A DNA stretch of 15,981 nucleotides, taken from an uncultured bacterium. GTDB taxonomy: Bacteria > Spirochaetota > Spirochaetia > Sphaerochaetales > Sphaerochaetaceae. The translations under genes were made by a program, and so were the position numbers. The DNA lies in the NCBI GenBank assembly GCA_905215015.1, contig CAJMOS010000072.1, forward strand, positions 1-15,981. Reading direction: 5' to 3'. This document shows positions 6,697 through 14,721 of this stretch, piece by piece (the stretch's first letter is position 1; every line of letters starts with the position of its first letter). The notes beneath the pieces are model-generated. The model was not told where the DNA came from. It saw only the letters and a list, made by a program, of their open reading frames with translations, and did no database searches.

Positions 6697-7120
6697 ACGA
6701 GACCCTCCTCCTTTCTTCGGCCACAAAGAGTACCACACTCAGCAGGGCGGCCGCCAGTGCGATCAGCGCGTTCGCCCACAGCGGCAAATGCACATAATGG
6801 AAGACTCTCGTCTCCCGTATCGCGACGGGAACCGGCTCCTGCAGCCCCGGCTGGTCGAAGAAATACACCTGCTCGCCCTCGCGCTGGTAGCCCAGCTTGA
6901 AGGCGGCGTCCTGCACCCCCTGTCCCTCAGCCATGCTCTGGCTCCGGGCAAGGAGCGCGTCGACCTGCACCTGCTTCTGCTGCGCCTCGTAGGCGAGCTC
7001 CCTCACCTCTTGCTTCATGGCAGCGATGTAGGTAAGACCGTGCGTGCCGATGCAAATCTCCAGCAAAAGGAGAGTTATCAGGAAAATAAAGGCAGAAGCC
7101 ATCCATTTCTTTCTTGTCAT
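6689..7120 (-). CDS. FtsB/DivIC-like septum formation initiator protein with an extra C-terminal TM segment
   Basis: The 143 residues start with a short basic cytoplasmic tail, then a membrane segment (about 8-26), a heptad-like coiled coil (about 33-62) and the segment DAAFKLGYQREGEQVYFF (71-88). The last resembles the conserved end of FtsB/DivIC proteins, which bridge FtsL and the divisome core. Unlike typical FtsB, a second hydrophobic segment (about 113-134) and a basic tail follow, so the coiled coil would sit in a periplasmic loop anchored at both ends. The ATG lacks a clear ribosome-binding site. A consensus promoter for the divergent gene overlaps its start codon. The stop overlaps the tsaC start by eight bases. 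The family assignment is probable from architecture; a division role is inference. Confidence 0.7.
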   Translation of the reverse strand: MTRKKWMASAFIFLITLLLLEICIGTHGLTYIAAMKQEVRELAYEAQQKQVQVDALLARSQSMAEGQGVQDAAFKLGYQREGEQVYFFDQPGLQEPVPVAIRETRVFHYVHLPLWANALIALAAALLSVVLFVAEERRRVSYE

Positions 7121-7142
7121 TGATTGACGCCAACCGTATAAT
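7114..7142 (+). promoter_or_regulatory. Strong sigma-70 promoter for the 7191-7988 gene
   Basis: TTGTCA (7114-7119, 5/6), a 17-base spacer and a perfect TATAAT (7137-7142) predict a start near 7149 and a 42-base leader. The -35 hexamer covers two bases of the divergent FtsB-like start codon (7118-7120), so activity of the two genes may interfere. Confidence 0.75.
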
Positions 7143-7190
7143 CGGAATGGTACTCGGAAACGAGGACCATGTACATATCCGGAGGACGAG

Positions 7191-7988
7191 ATGGCAGAAA
7201 GGAAAAGCTACGGCAAGCAGGTTTTCGCGAGCCTTGTAATCACAGTGCTGGTGCTGGGAGCGCTAGTGTACGCGTTTGGTGCCTATCTTATTCCGAAATA
7301 CCAGATCACCCAACAGCAAATCTATGACGTTATGGTCAAGTTGTTCCCCATTCTGATCGGGCTGGTGATGATCCAGGCCGGCGTGATGGTGGCACACCGC
7401 CGCGACGACGAGTATGCCGACCAGGTCGACAAGCTTCCGCCGAACGCCTATGACGAGCCGCTTTCCCGTCTTCCCGACGACGACCCGGCCAGACTCAAGA
7501 GCCAGAACATGGTTTTCTCCCAGCCACTGTCTGAAGAGTCAAAGGAAGAACCGGCAAAGACGGAGGAACCGATTGTCGCCGAGAGCGAAGAGACCGCGAT
7601 CAGCCCGACCGTCACCATCCCTGCCGCCACCCAGAGCGTCGAGGACTCGTTCTCATCCATTTTGGAGAACGAGCTGGAAAGCGCAGCCGACATGGACTAC
7701 GACCTGACCTTGGTGCTCGCCACCAGCAGCGACGAGGCGAGCCGCGCCAAGACCAACGAGCGCATCGCCAGCCTGATCGACCCCAGTGCCTTCTCCTTTA
7801 CGTTGGATGATGGCACGGAAGCGATGATCTTCCCCTTCTTCAACCAGGAAGAAACCGAGCAAGTGATGGACAAGGTGGTCGAGACGTTGAAGAACGAGCA
7901 GCCAGAAAACGAGCTGAAGCTGGGCTACGCCTCCCGTAGCGGTCGTGTCATCGACAGCGACATCCTCATAGGAGAGGCGAAAGCCTGA
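7191..7988 (+). CDS. Two-TM membrane protein with a degenerate GGDEF-like C-terminal domain
   Basis: I assign no established function. Of 265 residues, two membrane segments lie at about 11-34 and 49-67. An acidic, proline-rich linker (about 70-150) leads to a C-terminal domain (about 155-265). That domain follows the diguanylate-cyclase pattern: an initial SILENELESA helix, a hydrophobic DYDLTLVLATS strand, IFPFFNQEE after the position of the signature, then LKLGYASRSG and DSDILIGEAKA at the end. The GGDEF signature position reads DDGTEA (206-211), so cyclase activity is not expected. The assignment is by pattern only. The ATG has GGAGG six bases upstream and a consensus promoter precedes it. 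The gene is monocistronic, convergent with rnz with three bases between the stops. Confidence 0.8.
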   Translation: MAERKSYGKQVFASLVITVLVLGALVYAFGAYLIPKYQITQQQIYDVMVKLFPILIGLVMIQAGVMVAHRRDDEYADQVDKLPPNAYDEPLSRLPDDDPARLKSQNMVFSQPLSEESKEEPAKTEEPIVAESEETAISPTVTIPAATQSVEDSFSSILENELESAADMDYDLTLVLATSSDEASRAKTNERIASLIDPSAFSFTLDDGTEAMIFPFFNQEETEQVMDKVVETLKNEQPENELKLGYASRSGRVIDSDILIGEAKA

Positions 7989-7991
7989 GGT

Positions 7992-8915
7992 TCAATCCTC
8001 CAGCGGGAGGTCGAACGACATCCGGTCCCTGGTCAGTATCGTGTCAGGAAAGACAGCCCGGGCATCGCGTGCCAGGTATTTCAATTCACCATTGCTATAG
8101 CGGGGACTGTAATGCAGCAGTCCCATTTTTTTCACATGGGCATCACGGGCGATCAAGCCGGCCTGCGCGCTGGTCATGTGTTTCTTCTCTCGGGCCGTCT
8201 CCTCGAGATCCGCGGTGAACATTCCCTCGCAGAGCAACAAGTCGCTGTCCCTGACGAAATCGGCAATTCTGGGCAGGTAGAGGGTGTCGGTCACGTAGCT
8301 GAACTTGCGTCCTTTGCGTGGAGGCCCCATCACCTCGTCCGGCGTCACGACCTTCCCGTCAGGCAGGGTGACGCTCTGCCCTTTCTGCAACTGTCCCCAC
8401 ATCGGCCCCATCGGAACCCCAGCGGCATGGGCGGCCTCGGGATGGAAGGCACCTGGACGCATCTTCTCCTGCAGCGTATAGCCCCAGCAGGGCTTTGTAT
8501 GCTCCAGACGGAAGGCGCTGACCGTATACGCAGCCTCGTCGACAATCACTCCTTCAAAAACCGGTTTGACGATGATCTCGTAGTTGATGTACATGTCCAG
8601 GATCCTGCGCGAGGACTCGACATACTCGGCAAGTTTCGGAGGACCGTAGATCGTCAGCGGAGTCTCGCGGTCTACCTGGCTTGAGAGCATCAGTATTCCC
8701 GGAAGTCCCGTGACATGGTCGGCGTGCATGTGGCTGATGAAGATCTTGTCAATCTTCTTCCAGTGCAGATCCAACATCTTCAGCGAGACCTGTGTTCCTT
8801 CTCCGCAATCAAACAGGAACAACTCTCCCTCCCGGCGCACCATGGCGCTGGTCAGGAATCTACCGGGAAGCGGCTGCATGCCGCCCGTACCAAGGGCAAA
8901 TACTTCAAAACTCAT
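7992..8915 (-). CDS. rnz: Ribonuclease Z
   Basis: This endonuclease removes the 3' trailer from tRNA precursors, leaving an end ready for CCA addition. It matters especially when CCA is not encoded, as in both tRNA genes here. The 307-residue metallo-beta-lactamase fold has HMHADH at 62-67, H139, D210 in VTDT, a KKHMTSAQAG segment near 244-253 and H268 in LLHYSPRY. These metal ligands fall one residue from the numbering of the 307-residue Bacillus subtilis enzyme. The flexible-arm region around 150-200 is present. The ATG at 8913-8915 has no Shine-Dalgarno, but a TATACT -10 ends seven bases upstream, so a leaderless message is possible. It lies 34 bases downstream of the ABC permease gene. 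Confidence 0.95.
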   Translation of the reverse strand: MSFEVFALGTGGMQPLPGRFLTSAMVRREGELFLFDCGEGTQVSLKMLDLHWKKIDKIFISHMHADHVTGLPGILMLSSQVDRETPLTIYGPPKLAEYVESSRRILDMYINYEIIVKPVFEGVIVDEAAYTVSAFRLEHTKPCWGYTLQEKMRPGAFHPEAAHAAGVPMGPMWGQLQKGQSVTLPDGKVVTPDEVMGPPRKGRKFSYVTDTLYLPRIADFVRDSDLLLCEGMFTADLEETAREKKHMTSAQAGLIARDAHVKKMGLLHYSPRYSNGELKYLARDARAVFPDTILTRDRMSFDLPLED

Positions 8916-8921
8916 GCCGAC

Positions 8922-8950
8922 AGTATAGCAAAAGGGTGCTTCTCTGTCCT
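8922..8950 (-). promoter_or_regulatory. Candidate promoter for rnz giving a leaderless message
   Basis: On the minus strand, AGGACA (8945-8950), a 17-base spacer and TATACT (8922-8927, 5/6) place the predicted start on the A of the rnz ATG (8915). The -35 overlaps the last base of the upstream permease stop codon. No ribosome-binding site is visible between the -10 and the ATG. Confidence 0.45.
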
Positions 8951-10041
8951 TATGCTACCAGGGAAAGCGGTTCTATTCTCCGGATTCCACGGATGCCGAT
9001 GGCGGCCGAGACCACCGAGGAGACAAGCAGGAAAAGGGAGACAAGCGCCAGTTGTCCGAGCGGCACCCTGATGGTGAAGGTCAGCAGATAATAGGTCAGC
9101 GACGGAAAGCCGTAGTCGGCGATGGCTCCCAGCATGGGACGGGAAAGGAACGAAAGCCCGATGCCGAGCACAAGCCCAAGGCATACGGCCGCGCTCTCCA
9201 GAAGGCAGATGCCGCGGATGAAGGCACGCATGGTCGCGCGGTGCGTGCTCCCCAGCAAGGAAAGCAGGGCGATATCCCTTCTCCGGTCATAGACCAGGAC
9301 CGACGCGAACTCGCTGGCGAAATAGGCGCCAAGCAGGATGATGACGCAGAAGATGACCAGAATCAGCTTCCGGCTCGTGACCAGGTTTTCCACCAGGTCA
9401 TCTTCTTTCTCGTACCAGGCATGGGCGGAATACCCCTCTTCCCGGATTCGCTGCAACGCCTGTTCCAACCCCTTTCCAACGACCAATTCGGTCTGGACGG
9501 GAAATCCGTAGGGTTCCAATGCCTTGGACGGCAGGAACGCGAGGTTGGCATCCAGTTCCGCGTATCCCGAATCGTAGATGCCCCCAACCTTGCACAGCAT
9601 CGGCCGGAAGCTGTCCCCGATGGCGATCACGACCAGGGCCTTGTCCCCAAGGTGAAGCCCCAGCTCGGTCGCCAAAGTTCTTCCAAGCGTCACGCTATGG
9701 GCATCTTGTTCCTCCGAAAGGGAAAGCGAGCGCAGGGCGGCCTTCCGCCCACCAGAAAAATACCCCTCTCCTACCCCTTTCAGCGCGACCGGCTTGACCG
9801 ATCCGGTCCCATACAGCAAGGCGGAGGCAAGAATCACCTGCTCTCCCTCCGGATAGGCTCCCTGGATGGTGATTTCCCCATCCCCCAACATCACGTATCG
9901 CTGCTGGATTCCCTCGATCATCGAGTTGACGAAGACCAGCCCATAGCTCACCAGAAGGGAAATCAGCAACAACAGGACAAACTGTCCCCGGAGTTTCCGC
10001 TCCCGGCACAAATGGCTGGAAACCAATCGCTGGAACGTCAT
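8950..10041 (-). CDS. ABC transporter permease, FtsX/LolE-MacB type (second permease)
   Basis: The 363 residues have the four-TM topology of FtsX-like permeases: one TM near the N-terminus (about 20-40), a large periplasmic domain (about 41-230), and three C-terminal TMs. These begin at about 231 (KLILVIFCVIILLGAYFASE), about 283 and about 335. The segment DRRRDIALLSLLGSTHRA after TM2 is the conserved cytoplasmic coupling motif of this class. The start overlaps the ATPase stop by four bases (ATGA). With the ATPase and the other permease it forms a heteromeric LolCDE/MacB-like set. In that family the substrates are lipoproteins or other envelope molecules extracted from the inner membrane. The actual substrate is not shown by the sequence, so I give no symbol. 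Confidence 0.85.
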   Translation of the reverse strand: MTFQRLVSSHLCRERKLRGQFVLLLLISLLVSYGLVFVNSMIEGIQQRYVMLGDGEITIQGAYPEGEQVILASALLYGTGSVKPVALKGVGEGYFSGGRKAALRSLSLSEEQDAHSVTLGRTLATELGLHLGDKALVVIAIGDSFRPMLCKVGGIYDSGYAELDANLAFLPSKALEPYGFPVQTELVVGKGLEQALQRIREEGYSAHAWYEKEDDLVENLVTSRKLILVIFCVIILLGAYFASEFASVLVYDRRRDIALLSLLGSTHRATMRAFIRGICLLESAAVCLGLVLGIGLSFLSRPMLGAIADYGFPSLTYYLLTFTIRVPLGQLALVSLFLLVSSVVSAAIGIRGIRRIEPLSLVA

Positions 10042-10715
10042 GCCAACACCCCTTCACGAAGATGCCAGACCTGGTCGGTCCGCTCGGCAAAGAGCCTGTT
10101 GTGGGTCACGAGCAGAAGGGTGAACTTCCCTTCTCCGGCCAGATCGAGCAGCAAATCCTCCACAACCTTGGCATTCCCTTCGTCCAGACTACCCGTCGGC
10201 TCATCGGCGAAGACAATGGCAGGGGCGCAGGCAAGGGCACGGGCGACGGCCACCCGTTGCCGCTCGCCGCCGGAGAGCTGGTCGGGGTTGTGGCGCAGCC
10301 GCTGCCCAAGCCCGACCCGGACCAAAAGGTCCGTCGCCCTCGCCTGGGCGCCCGCGGCGCTTTCCCCTTTGATCAACAGCGGCATCATCACGTTCTCCAG
10401 CGCGTTGAAATCCCCCAGCAACTGGCTGTTCTGGAAAATGAATCCAAGGTCACGGTTGCGCAAGGTGGAGAGAGCCGCAGGGCTGAGGCCCTTTACATCG
10501 CGTTCCATGATGGAGAGTGTCCCGGAATCCGCAGGCAGCAAGGTCGCCAGGATTTCCAGCAGCGTGCTTTTGCCGCTCCCGCTATTGCCGACAATCGCGT
10601 AGCTTTTTCCCCGCTCGAGGCGCACATCCACTCCTTTCAGGATCGGAAGGAGCTGTCCGTTCCCCTCCGGGTAGGACTTGGTGATTCCGCAAGCTTCCAG
10701 AACATATTCACTCAT
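10038..10715 (-). CDS. ABC transporter ATP-binding protein, LolD/MacB type
   Basis: This ATPase powers the flanking FtsX-like permeases. All motifs are intact in 225 residues: Walker A GNSGSGKST (43-51), Q-loop Q95, signature LSGGERQ (147-153), Walker B IVFADE (167-172) followed by PTGSLD, and the H-loop histidine in VTHN (about 205). The GFIFQNSQLL stretch and the size fit the LolD/FtsE/MacB subfamily. It overlaps the upstream permease stop by eight bases (ATGAGTGA) and the downstream permease start by four (ATGA), so the three subunits should be translated in a coupled way. The assignment to this subfamily is firm; the lipoprotein-release role is inference from family and gene order. Confidence 0.93.
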   Translation of the reverse strand: MSEYVLEACGITKSYPEGNGQLLPILKGVDVRLERGKSYAIVGNSGSGKSTLLEILATLLPADSGTLSIMERDVKGLSPAALSTLRNRDLGFIFQNSQLLGDFNALENVMMPLLIKGESAAGAQARATDLLVRVGLGQRLRHNPDQLSGGERQRVAVARALACAPAIVFADEPTGSLDEGNAKVVEDLLLDLAGEGKFTLLLVTHNRLFAERTDQVWHLREGVLA

Positions 10716-11823
10716 CGCGCAACATCTCCATCAACGAAAGGGAAACCGTCCTGCGCATGCCAAGGAAGGCCATGAGCAGGGATCCGGCAAACACAAACAA
10801 GGCGACCAGGATGGTGGGCATCCAATCGACCTTGAGAACAGGCAGGCCGACAACGCCCATCCTGTTGACCACATGCATGATTCCACAGCCCATCAGCATC
10901 CCGAAGAAGATTCCGAGCACCGTGGAAGCCAGGCTTTCCTCCAGGAAAACGGCGACAAGGGCGCGTTTGGGCAGCCCCATGGAAAGCAATGTCCCGATTT
11001 CCCGCCGCTTTCGGCTGACCAACCGTTCGATGCCTCGCCGCACCGAAAGGAGAATGATGAGGAGCAAGACCAGAAAAACGAAACGGACCACCAGCTGTTC
11101 CAGCCGGAGCGCCCCGTAGAGCGAAGAACGCAACTCCTTCCAGGATTGAGGATCAAGGTCCGGATGCATCCGGACAATCAGCCGTTTTACCCGCGTGGCA
11201 TCCAGGTCGCTCACCACCGCGACATACCACGAGGCGGTCGTCGGGGCCTCGTCGATTGGTGCCAGAAGGTACAGGGAATCAAAAGAGGAGTCCCTGCTTG
11301 CGAAGGTGCCGGAGACCTGATGGCTTACCCGTTTGGGTACCACCCGGGCCTGCTTGCCCTGCCCGATTGTCGCGACCTCCATCACCCCGCCAATCGGGAC
11401 GCCACACTTCCATGCGACAAGCGAAGATGGCATCCATCCCTTTTCCCCCTGCACGGTCAAGTTGCCGTACCAGGCAAGGTCCCCGGGCAGATAGCGGATC
11501 CGGACCATCCGGCTGCCGGCACTCCCGCCCAGCAAGGCCGGCTCTTCCGCGACCAGGAAGGCGTCGATGTGCTCCTGGGCTTCAAGCTCGGAAGCGAGAA
11601 GCTCTCCTTCCGTTCGGTCCGCGACCGGCACCTGCAGGTCAAAGGTCTCGTAGGTACGGATATCCGCGAGTCGGGCGCTGGCGAGGGCGTGCATGGCAGA
11701 GAGGATGACCAGCATGGCTGCCATGGAAAAGGCAAGGGAGATGACGATGCGGATATTGCTCTGGCGGTGGTGGTTCTCCGGGGAAAAGCCGTAGCGGGCG
11801 ACCAGCAGACGTCTGACGTTCAT
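10708..11823 (-). CDS. ABC transporter permease, FtsX/LolC-MacB type (first permease)
   Basis: The 371 residues have one N-terminal TM (about 25-46), a periplasmic domain of about 195 residues, and three C-terminal TMs (about 244-262, 296-318 and 335-355). The cytoplasmic loop after TM2 carries SRKRREIGTLLSMGLPKRAL, the typical coupling motif of LolC/E and MacB permeases. It differs from the second permease in its periplasmic domain, so the transporter is probably a heterodimer. Its ATG overlaps the stop of the YD-repeat protein gene by four bases, and its own stop overlaps the ATPase start by eight, placing the exporter in one translational chain with ftsY and the YD-repeat gene. Confidence 0.86.
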   Translation of the reverse strand: MNVRRLLVARYGFSPENHHRQSNIRIVISLAFSMAAMLVILSAMHALASARLADIRTYETFDLQVPVADRTEGELLASELEAQEHIDAFLVAEEPALLGGSAGSRMVRIRYLPGDLAWYGNLTVQGEKGWMPSSLVAWKCGVPIGGVMEVATIGQGKQARVVPKRVSHQVSGTFASRDSSFDSLYLLAPIDEAPTTASWYVAVVSDLDATRVKRLIVRMHPDLDPQSWKELRSSLYGALRLEQLVVRFVFLVLLLIILLSVRRGIERLVSRKRREIGTLLSMGLPKRALVAVFLEESLASTVLGIFFGMLMGCGIMHVVNRMGVVGLPVLKVDWMPTILVALFVFAGSLLMAFLGMRRTVSLSLMEMLRDE

Positions 11824-12599
11824 AGATACTCCACCTTTCCGACACTCCGTCCATCCGCCTTGTAGGTGATTCTCGCATAGGGCAGTCCTTCCGAGTAGAC
11901 CGTCTCCACCCGGGTGGGGGAAAACCGGGTCTCTTTCACGACCTTCCCATCCTGCAAGTCCACCTGCTCCGTCAAAAGGCCTTTTTCGTAGCGCATCTGT
12001 TCCTCCCTGCCGTCCCCATAGCTGATGGTGTCCGAGACCAGCAGTCCGGTCGCGTCGTACCCCCGCTCGCTCCTGCGGGTGACGATTCCCCCTTGGGTGA
12101 CCGTCTCCTCGACCAGATTTCCCTTCCTGTCGTAGACTTCGGTGATGTTCCTGTCGCCCTCCTGGCGCTGATGGACCAGGTTTCCCTCCCCGTCAACGTC
12201 GACCGCGCCCTGCGCCTGTCCTGCCACGCCACCGACGATGTGGCTGCGCACATAGTAGGAATCACCCAGTTTCTCAAACTGCTCGAAGGAATTGCCATTC
12301 GCAAGAAAGATACCTCCACGATTGTCGAACCACATGACGGAGTCGGCCTCCTGTACCAAGGCAAGACGCCCGGTAAGCAAATCGTAGCTGTACCAGGTGA
12401 TACTCTCCAGTCCGTCAGCTCCGGTAAGGCGCACCTGCACCAGCCGGCCATCCGCATCGTAGGAGAACTGCTCCTTTCCTTCTTCGGTCGTCCGCTCCAA
12501 CAGCGATCCGTCCGGGCGGTAGCGCGCGTCCACCTGGACGCTTTCCCCGAAGAGGGGGCGCAAAGCCAGGATCAAAGCGAGCGCTACAGCCAGGCGCAT
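11820..12599 (-). CDS. Secreted YD-repeat-like protein of unknown function
   Basis: The 259 residues begin with a signal peptide (MRLAVALALILALRPLFGES). The remainder is built from degenerate repeats of the form YD-x(2)-G-x-L/V followed by a charged strand. Examples are YRPDGSLLER, YDADGRLVQV, YDLLTGRLAL, YDRKGNLVEE, YDATGLLVSD and YKADGRSVGK. This resembles YD/RHS or antitoxin-like beta repeats, but the protein is far too short to be an RHS toxin and has no toxin tip. The ATG at 12597-12599 is one base after the ftsY stop (TGACATG). An upstream start at 12665 would only add antisense-like ftsY sequence before the signal peptide. No lipobox cysteine is seen. The four-base overlap with the downstream permease suggests a role linked to the exporter, perhaps an envelope partner; this is inference. 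Confidence 0.8.
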   Translation of the reverse strand: MRLAVALALILALRPLFGESVQVDARYRPDGSLLERTTEEGKEQFSYDADGRLVQVRLTGADGLESITWYSYDLLTGRLALVQEADSVMWFDNRGGIFLANGNSFEQFEKLGDSYYVRSHIVGGVAGQAQGAVDVDGEGNLVHQRQEGDRNITEVYDRKGNLVEETVTQGGIVTRRSERGYDATGLLVSDTISYGDGREEQMRYEKGLLTEQVDLQDGKVVKETRFSPTRVETVYSEGLPYARITYKADGRSVGKVEYL

Positions 12600-12600
12600 G

Positions 12601-13476
12601 TCAGTGCTGGAGTCCCACCAGCGTATCGAGGAATTCCTCGCTGTCGAAGGGATGGATGTCGTCATATCCTTCTCCTGTCCCGACGAAGGATACGGGGATG
12701 CCCAGCTTGTCGCCGATCTGGACCAGGGCGCCGCCTTTGGAAAGGCTGTCGTATTTGGTCAGGATCAACCCGTCCAACGGGACTGCCGCGTTGAAGAGCT
12801 CCGCCTGGCTGACCCCGTTCTGGCCGGTGGTGCTGTCGATTACCAGGAACTTCTTGTAATGCGCGTCATCGATGCCGCGACCGCGGATTACCTTGTCGAT
12901 CTTCGCCAGCTCGCGGACCAGGTTTTCCTTGGTATGCATGCGGCCGGCAGTGTCGACAAGCAAGAGGCCTTTTCCTTTTGCCTGGGCGCTGGTAATCGCG
13001 TCATAGACGACGCTTCCCGGGTCGGTTCCGTTCTTCTGCTCGATGATGCGCACCCCCAGGCGTTTGGCGTGGACCTCGAGCTGCTCGATGGCGGCGGCGC
13101 GGAATGTGTCGCCTGCGCAGAGAATCACCTCGTGGCCCTGTTTCTGGTACATGTGGGCCAGCTTGGCGATGCTGGTGGTCTTGCCCACTCCGTTGACTCC
13201 AAGAATCAGGAACACGGTCGGGCTCTTGTCGTCCACTGTCGGCACAAAGCTCTTCACCTTGTCCTGCAGCAACGACTTGACCAGCAACTGCAAATCCTCG
13301 TTGCTCTTCGGTCTGGCGCTTTTTGCCGCCTCGTGCACCTCGTCGCTGATCTGTCCGGCCATCTTCGGACCGAGGTCGCCTTCGATCAGAAGGTCCTCCA
13401 GTTCCTCGAAGTAGTCCTCGTCAAAGGTCTTGCGGCTGAACAGCGCTTTGAGCTTCTCTCCAAATTGTTTGAACAT
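12601..13476 (-). CDS. ftsY: Signal recognition particle receptor FtsY
   Basis: FtsY is the membrane-associated GTPase that receives SRP-ribosome complexes for co-translational insertion. The 291 residues cover only the NG domain: an N-terminal amphipathic stretch (MFKQFGEKLKALFSRK) stands in place of the long acidic A domain found in Escherichia coli. G-domain motifs are GVNGVGKTT (93-101), DTFRAAAIEQL (123-133), DTAGR (175-179), TKYD (240-243) and GTGEGYDDIHPF (267-277). The G4 motif is TKYD where TKLD is usual; the key K and D are kept. AAGGA lies seven bases before the ATG. It follows the PEGA-protein gene by 22 bases and is one base ahead of the YD-repeat gene. Confidence 0.97.
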   Translation of the reverse strand: MFKQFGEKLKALFSRKTFDEDYFEELEDLLIEGDLGPKMAGQISDEVHEAAKSARPKSNEDLQLLVKSLLQDKVKSFVPTVDDKSPTVFLILGVNGVGKTTSIAKLAHMYQKQGHEVILCAGDTFRAAAIEQLEVHAKRLGVRIIEQKNGTDPGSVVYDAITSAQAKGKGLLLVDTAGRMHTKENLVRELAKIDKVIRGRGIDDAHYKKFLVIDSTTGQNGVSQAELFNAAVPLDGLILTKYDSLSKGGALVQIGDKLGIPVSFVGTGEGYDDIHPFDSEEFLDTLVGLQH

Positions 13477-13498
13477 CTCGTCGTCCTTTTCTTGGCAA

Positions 13499-14721
13499 TC
13501 AATGCTGCATGGTGGTCACCGAATAGGTGAACAGGGAGCGGACAAGGCTGATGGCGCTCATGACAGCGGCCCCTTGGAACGCGACATAGAGACCCCCGCT
13601 CAGGTAATCCCCATCCCCATATACGTTATACAAAGTGGGGTACGCAAGCGTCAAACCCACACTGAAAATCAACGATACAAAGGCATTGTAGAATTGTTTC
13701 TGTACACTGCGGGAAAGGGAGGGATCCCGCGTCCAATCCCTGCTCAACTGAAAATCGACAATTCCCCGGTCCTCGGTCAGTTGGTGGCTCAACGGCACAA
13801 ACCCATCCTTCTGCGCGGTAATCAGCAACGGAAGCACCGGGTCATCCAAGGTCAGCGATGATGATGTCCCTTGTCTGATCCCGTCGACAAACCAGGTGAC
13901 CAGCCCCTGTCTGCTTGTCGCGGAAAGCGAGGGAAGCTTGACCCTCGGGAGCGCCGCGTCCAGATCCAGGCTCTGTCCGGCCAGGCATTCCACCTCGACG
14001 TTCCTGGACTCGTACCCATTGGCGCTCAAGCCTATGGTATGGCGGCCTGGAGGAAGAACCACCAGAAAGGCGTCCCTCTGGGCGGAAACGCCGTCCACCG
14101 TGACGGTCACCGATGGCGGCGCTCCGGCAAGGACGATCGCGCTGACCGGATCCTGCCGATGGGATCCAAGCAACGCAAGGACCACATCGCTGGTCAGGTC
14201 GCTCGCATCCTCCCGGAAACTCAGCCTGTCGACCAGCAAGGCAAGCTGGTCAGTCGCCCGCACGTAGCTGGAGAGACGACAGCGTTCCCTTCCACCGACA
14301 CTCGTGGTCTCGTCAAGCAGCACCTCGTCATAGCCATAGGCGTCGCAAAACCAGGAAAGCTTTCCCTCCCTTGCGAGGGAAAGGAGCGCCTGGTCAGGAG
14401 TGACCTCGGTCAGCTCGACCTCCATAGGAAAGTTGTCCGTAGAGACGGAAGACGCTTCCCCCCACGAGGGAAGCGTCATGGAATCATAGGCCTTCGACCA
14501 GGACTGCCACCTGTCCCATTCCTGCTCCTGCCTTTCCCTTTCGGCTTCCCAGCCGGAATAATGGAGGGTGGATCGGGTCAGGTGGTGGCCGACCTGGCGT
14601 ACAACCAACGCGTGGAAGGCGCCCGCTTCCTCATTCGCCGAAATGCTGGCGATCCGCCAGCTTGTGGCGCACAAGGGTGTGCAGAAAAGCACGGTCAGCG
14701 CGAGCGTCAACCACCGATGCC

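Noticed and set aside
7996..8010. Small inverted repeat CCTCC-AGCG-GGAGG near the rnz stop as a terminator
   Set aside because: It is only five pairs, lies within the rnz coding end and has no T tract on either side.
9052..10602. 516-codon plus-strand open frame
   Set aside because: It is antisense to the permease and ATPase genes, rich in Arg/Gln/Pro typical of shadow frames, and has no conserved motif.
10678..11865. 395-codon plus-strand open frame
   Set aside because: It is antisense to the first permease; composition is typical of a shadow frame.
12600..12665. Upstream ATG for the YD-repeat protein
   Set aside because: It would add 22 residues from within ftsY ahead of a clean signal peptide that already starts with ATG.
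12598..13530. 310-codon plus-strand open frame
   Set aside because: It is antisense to ftsY, whose G motifs are all intact.
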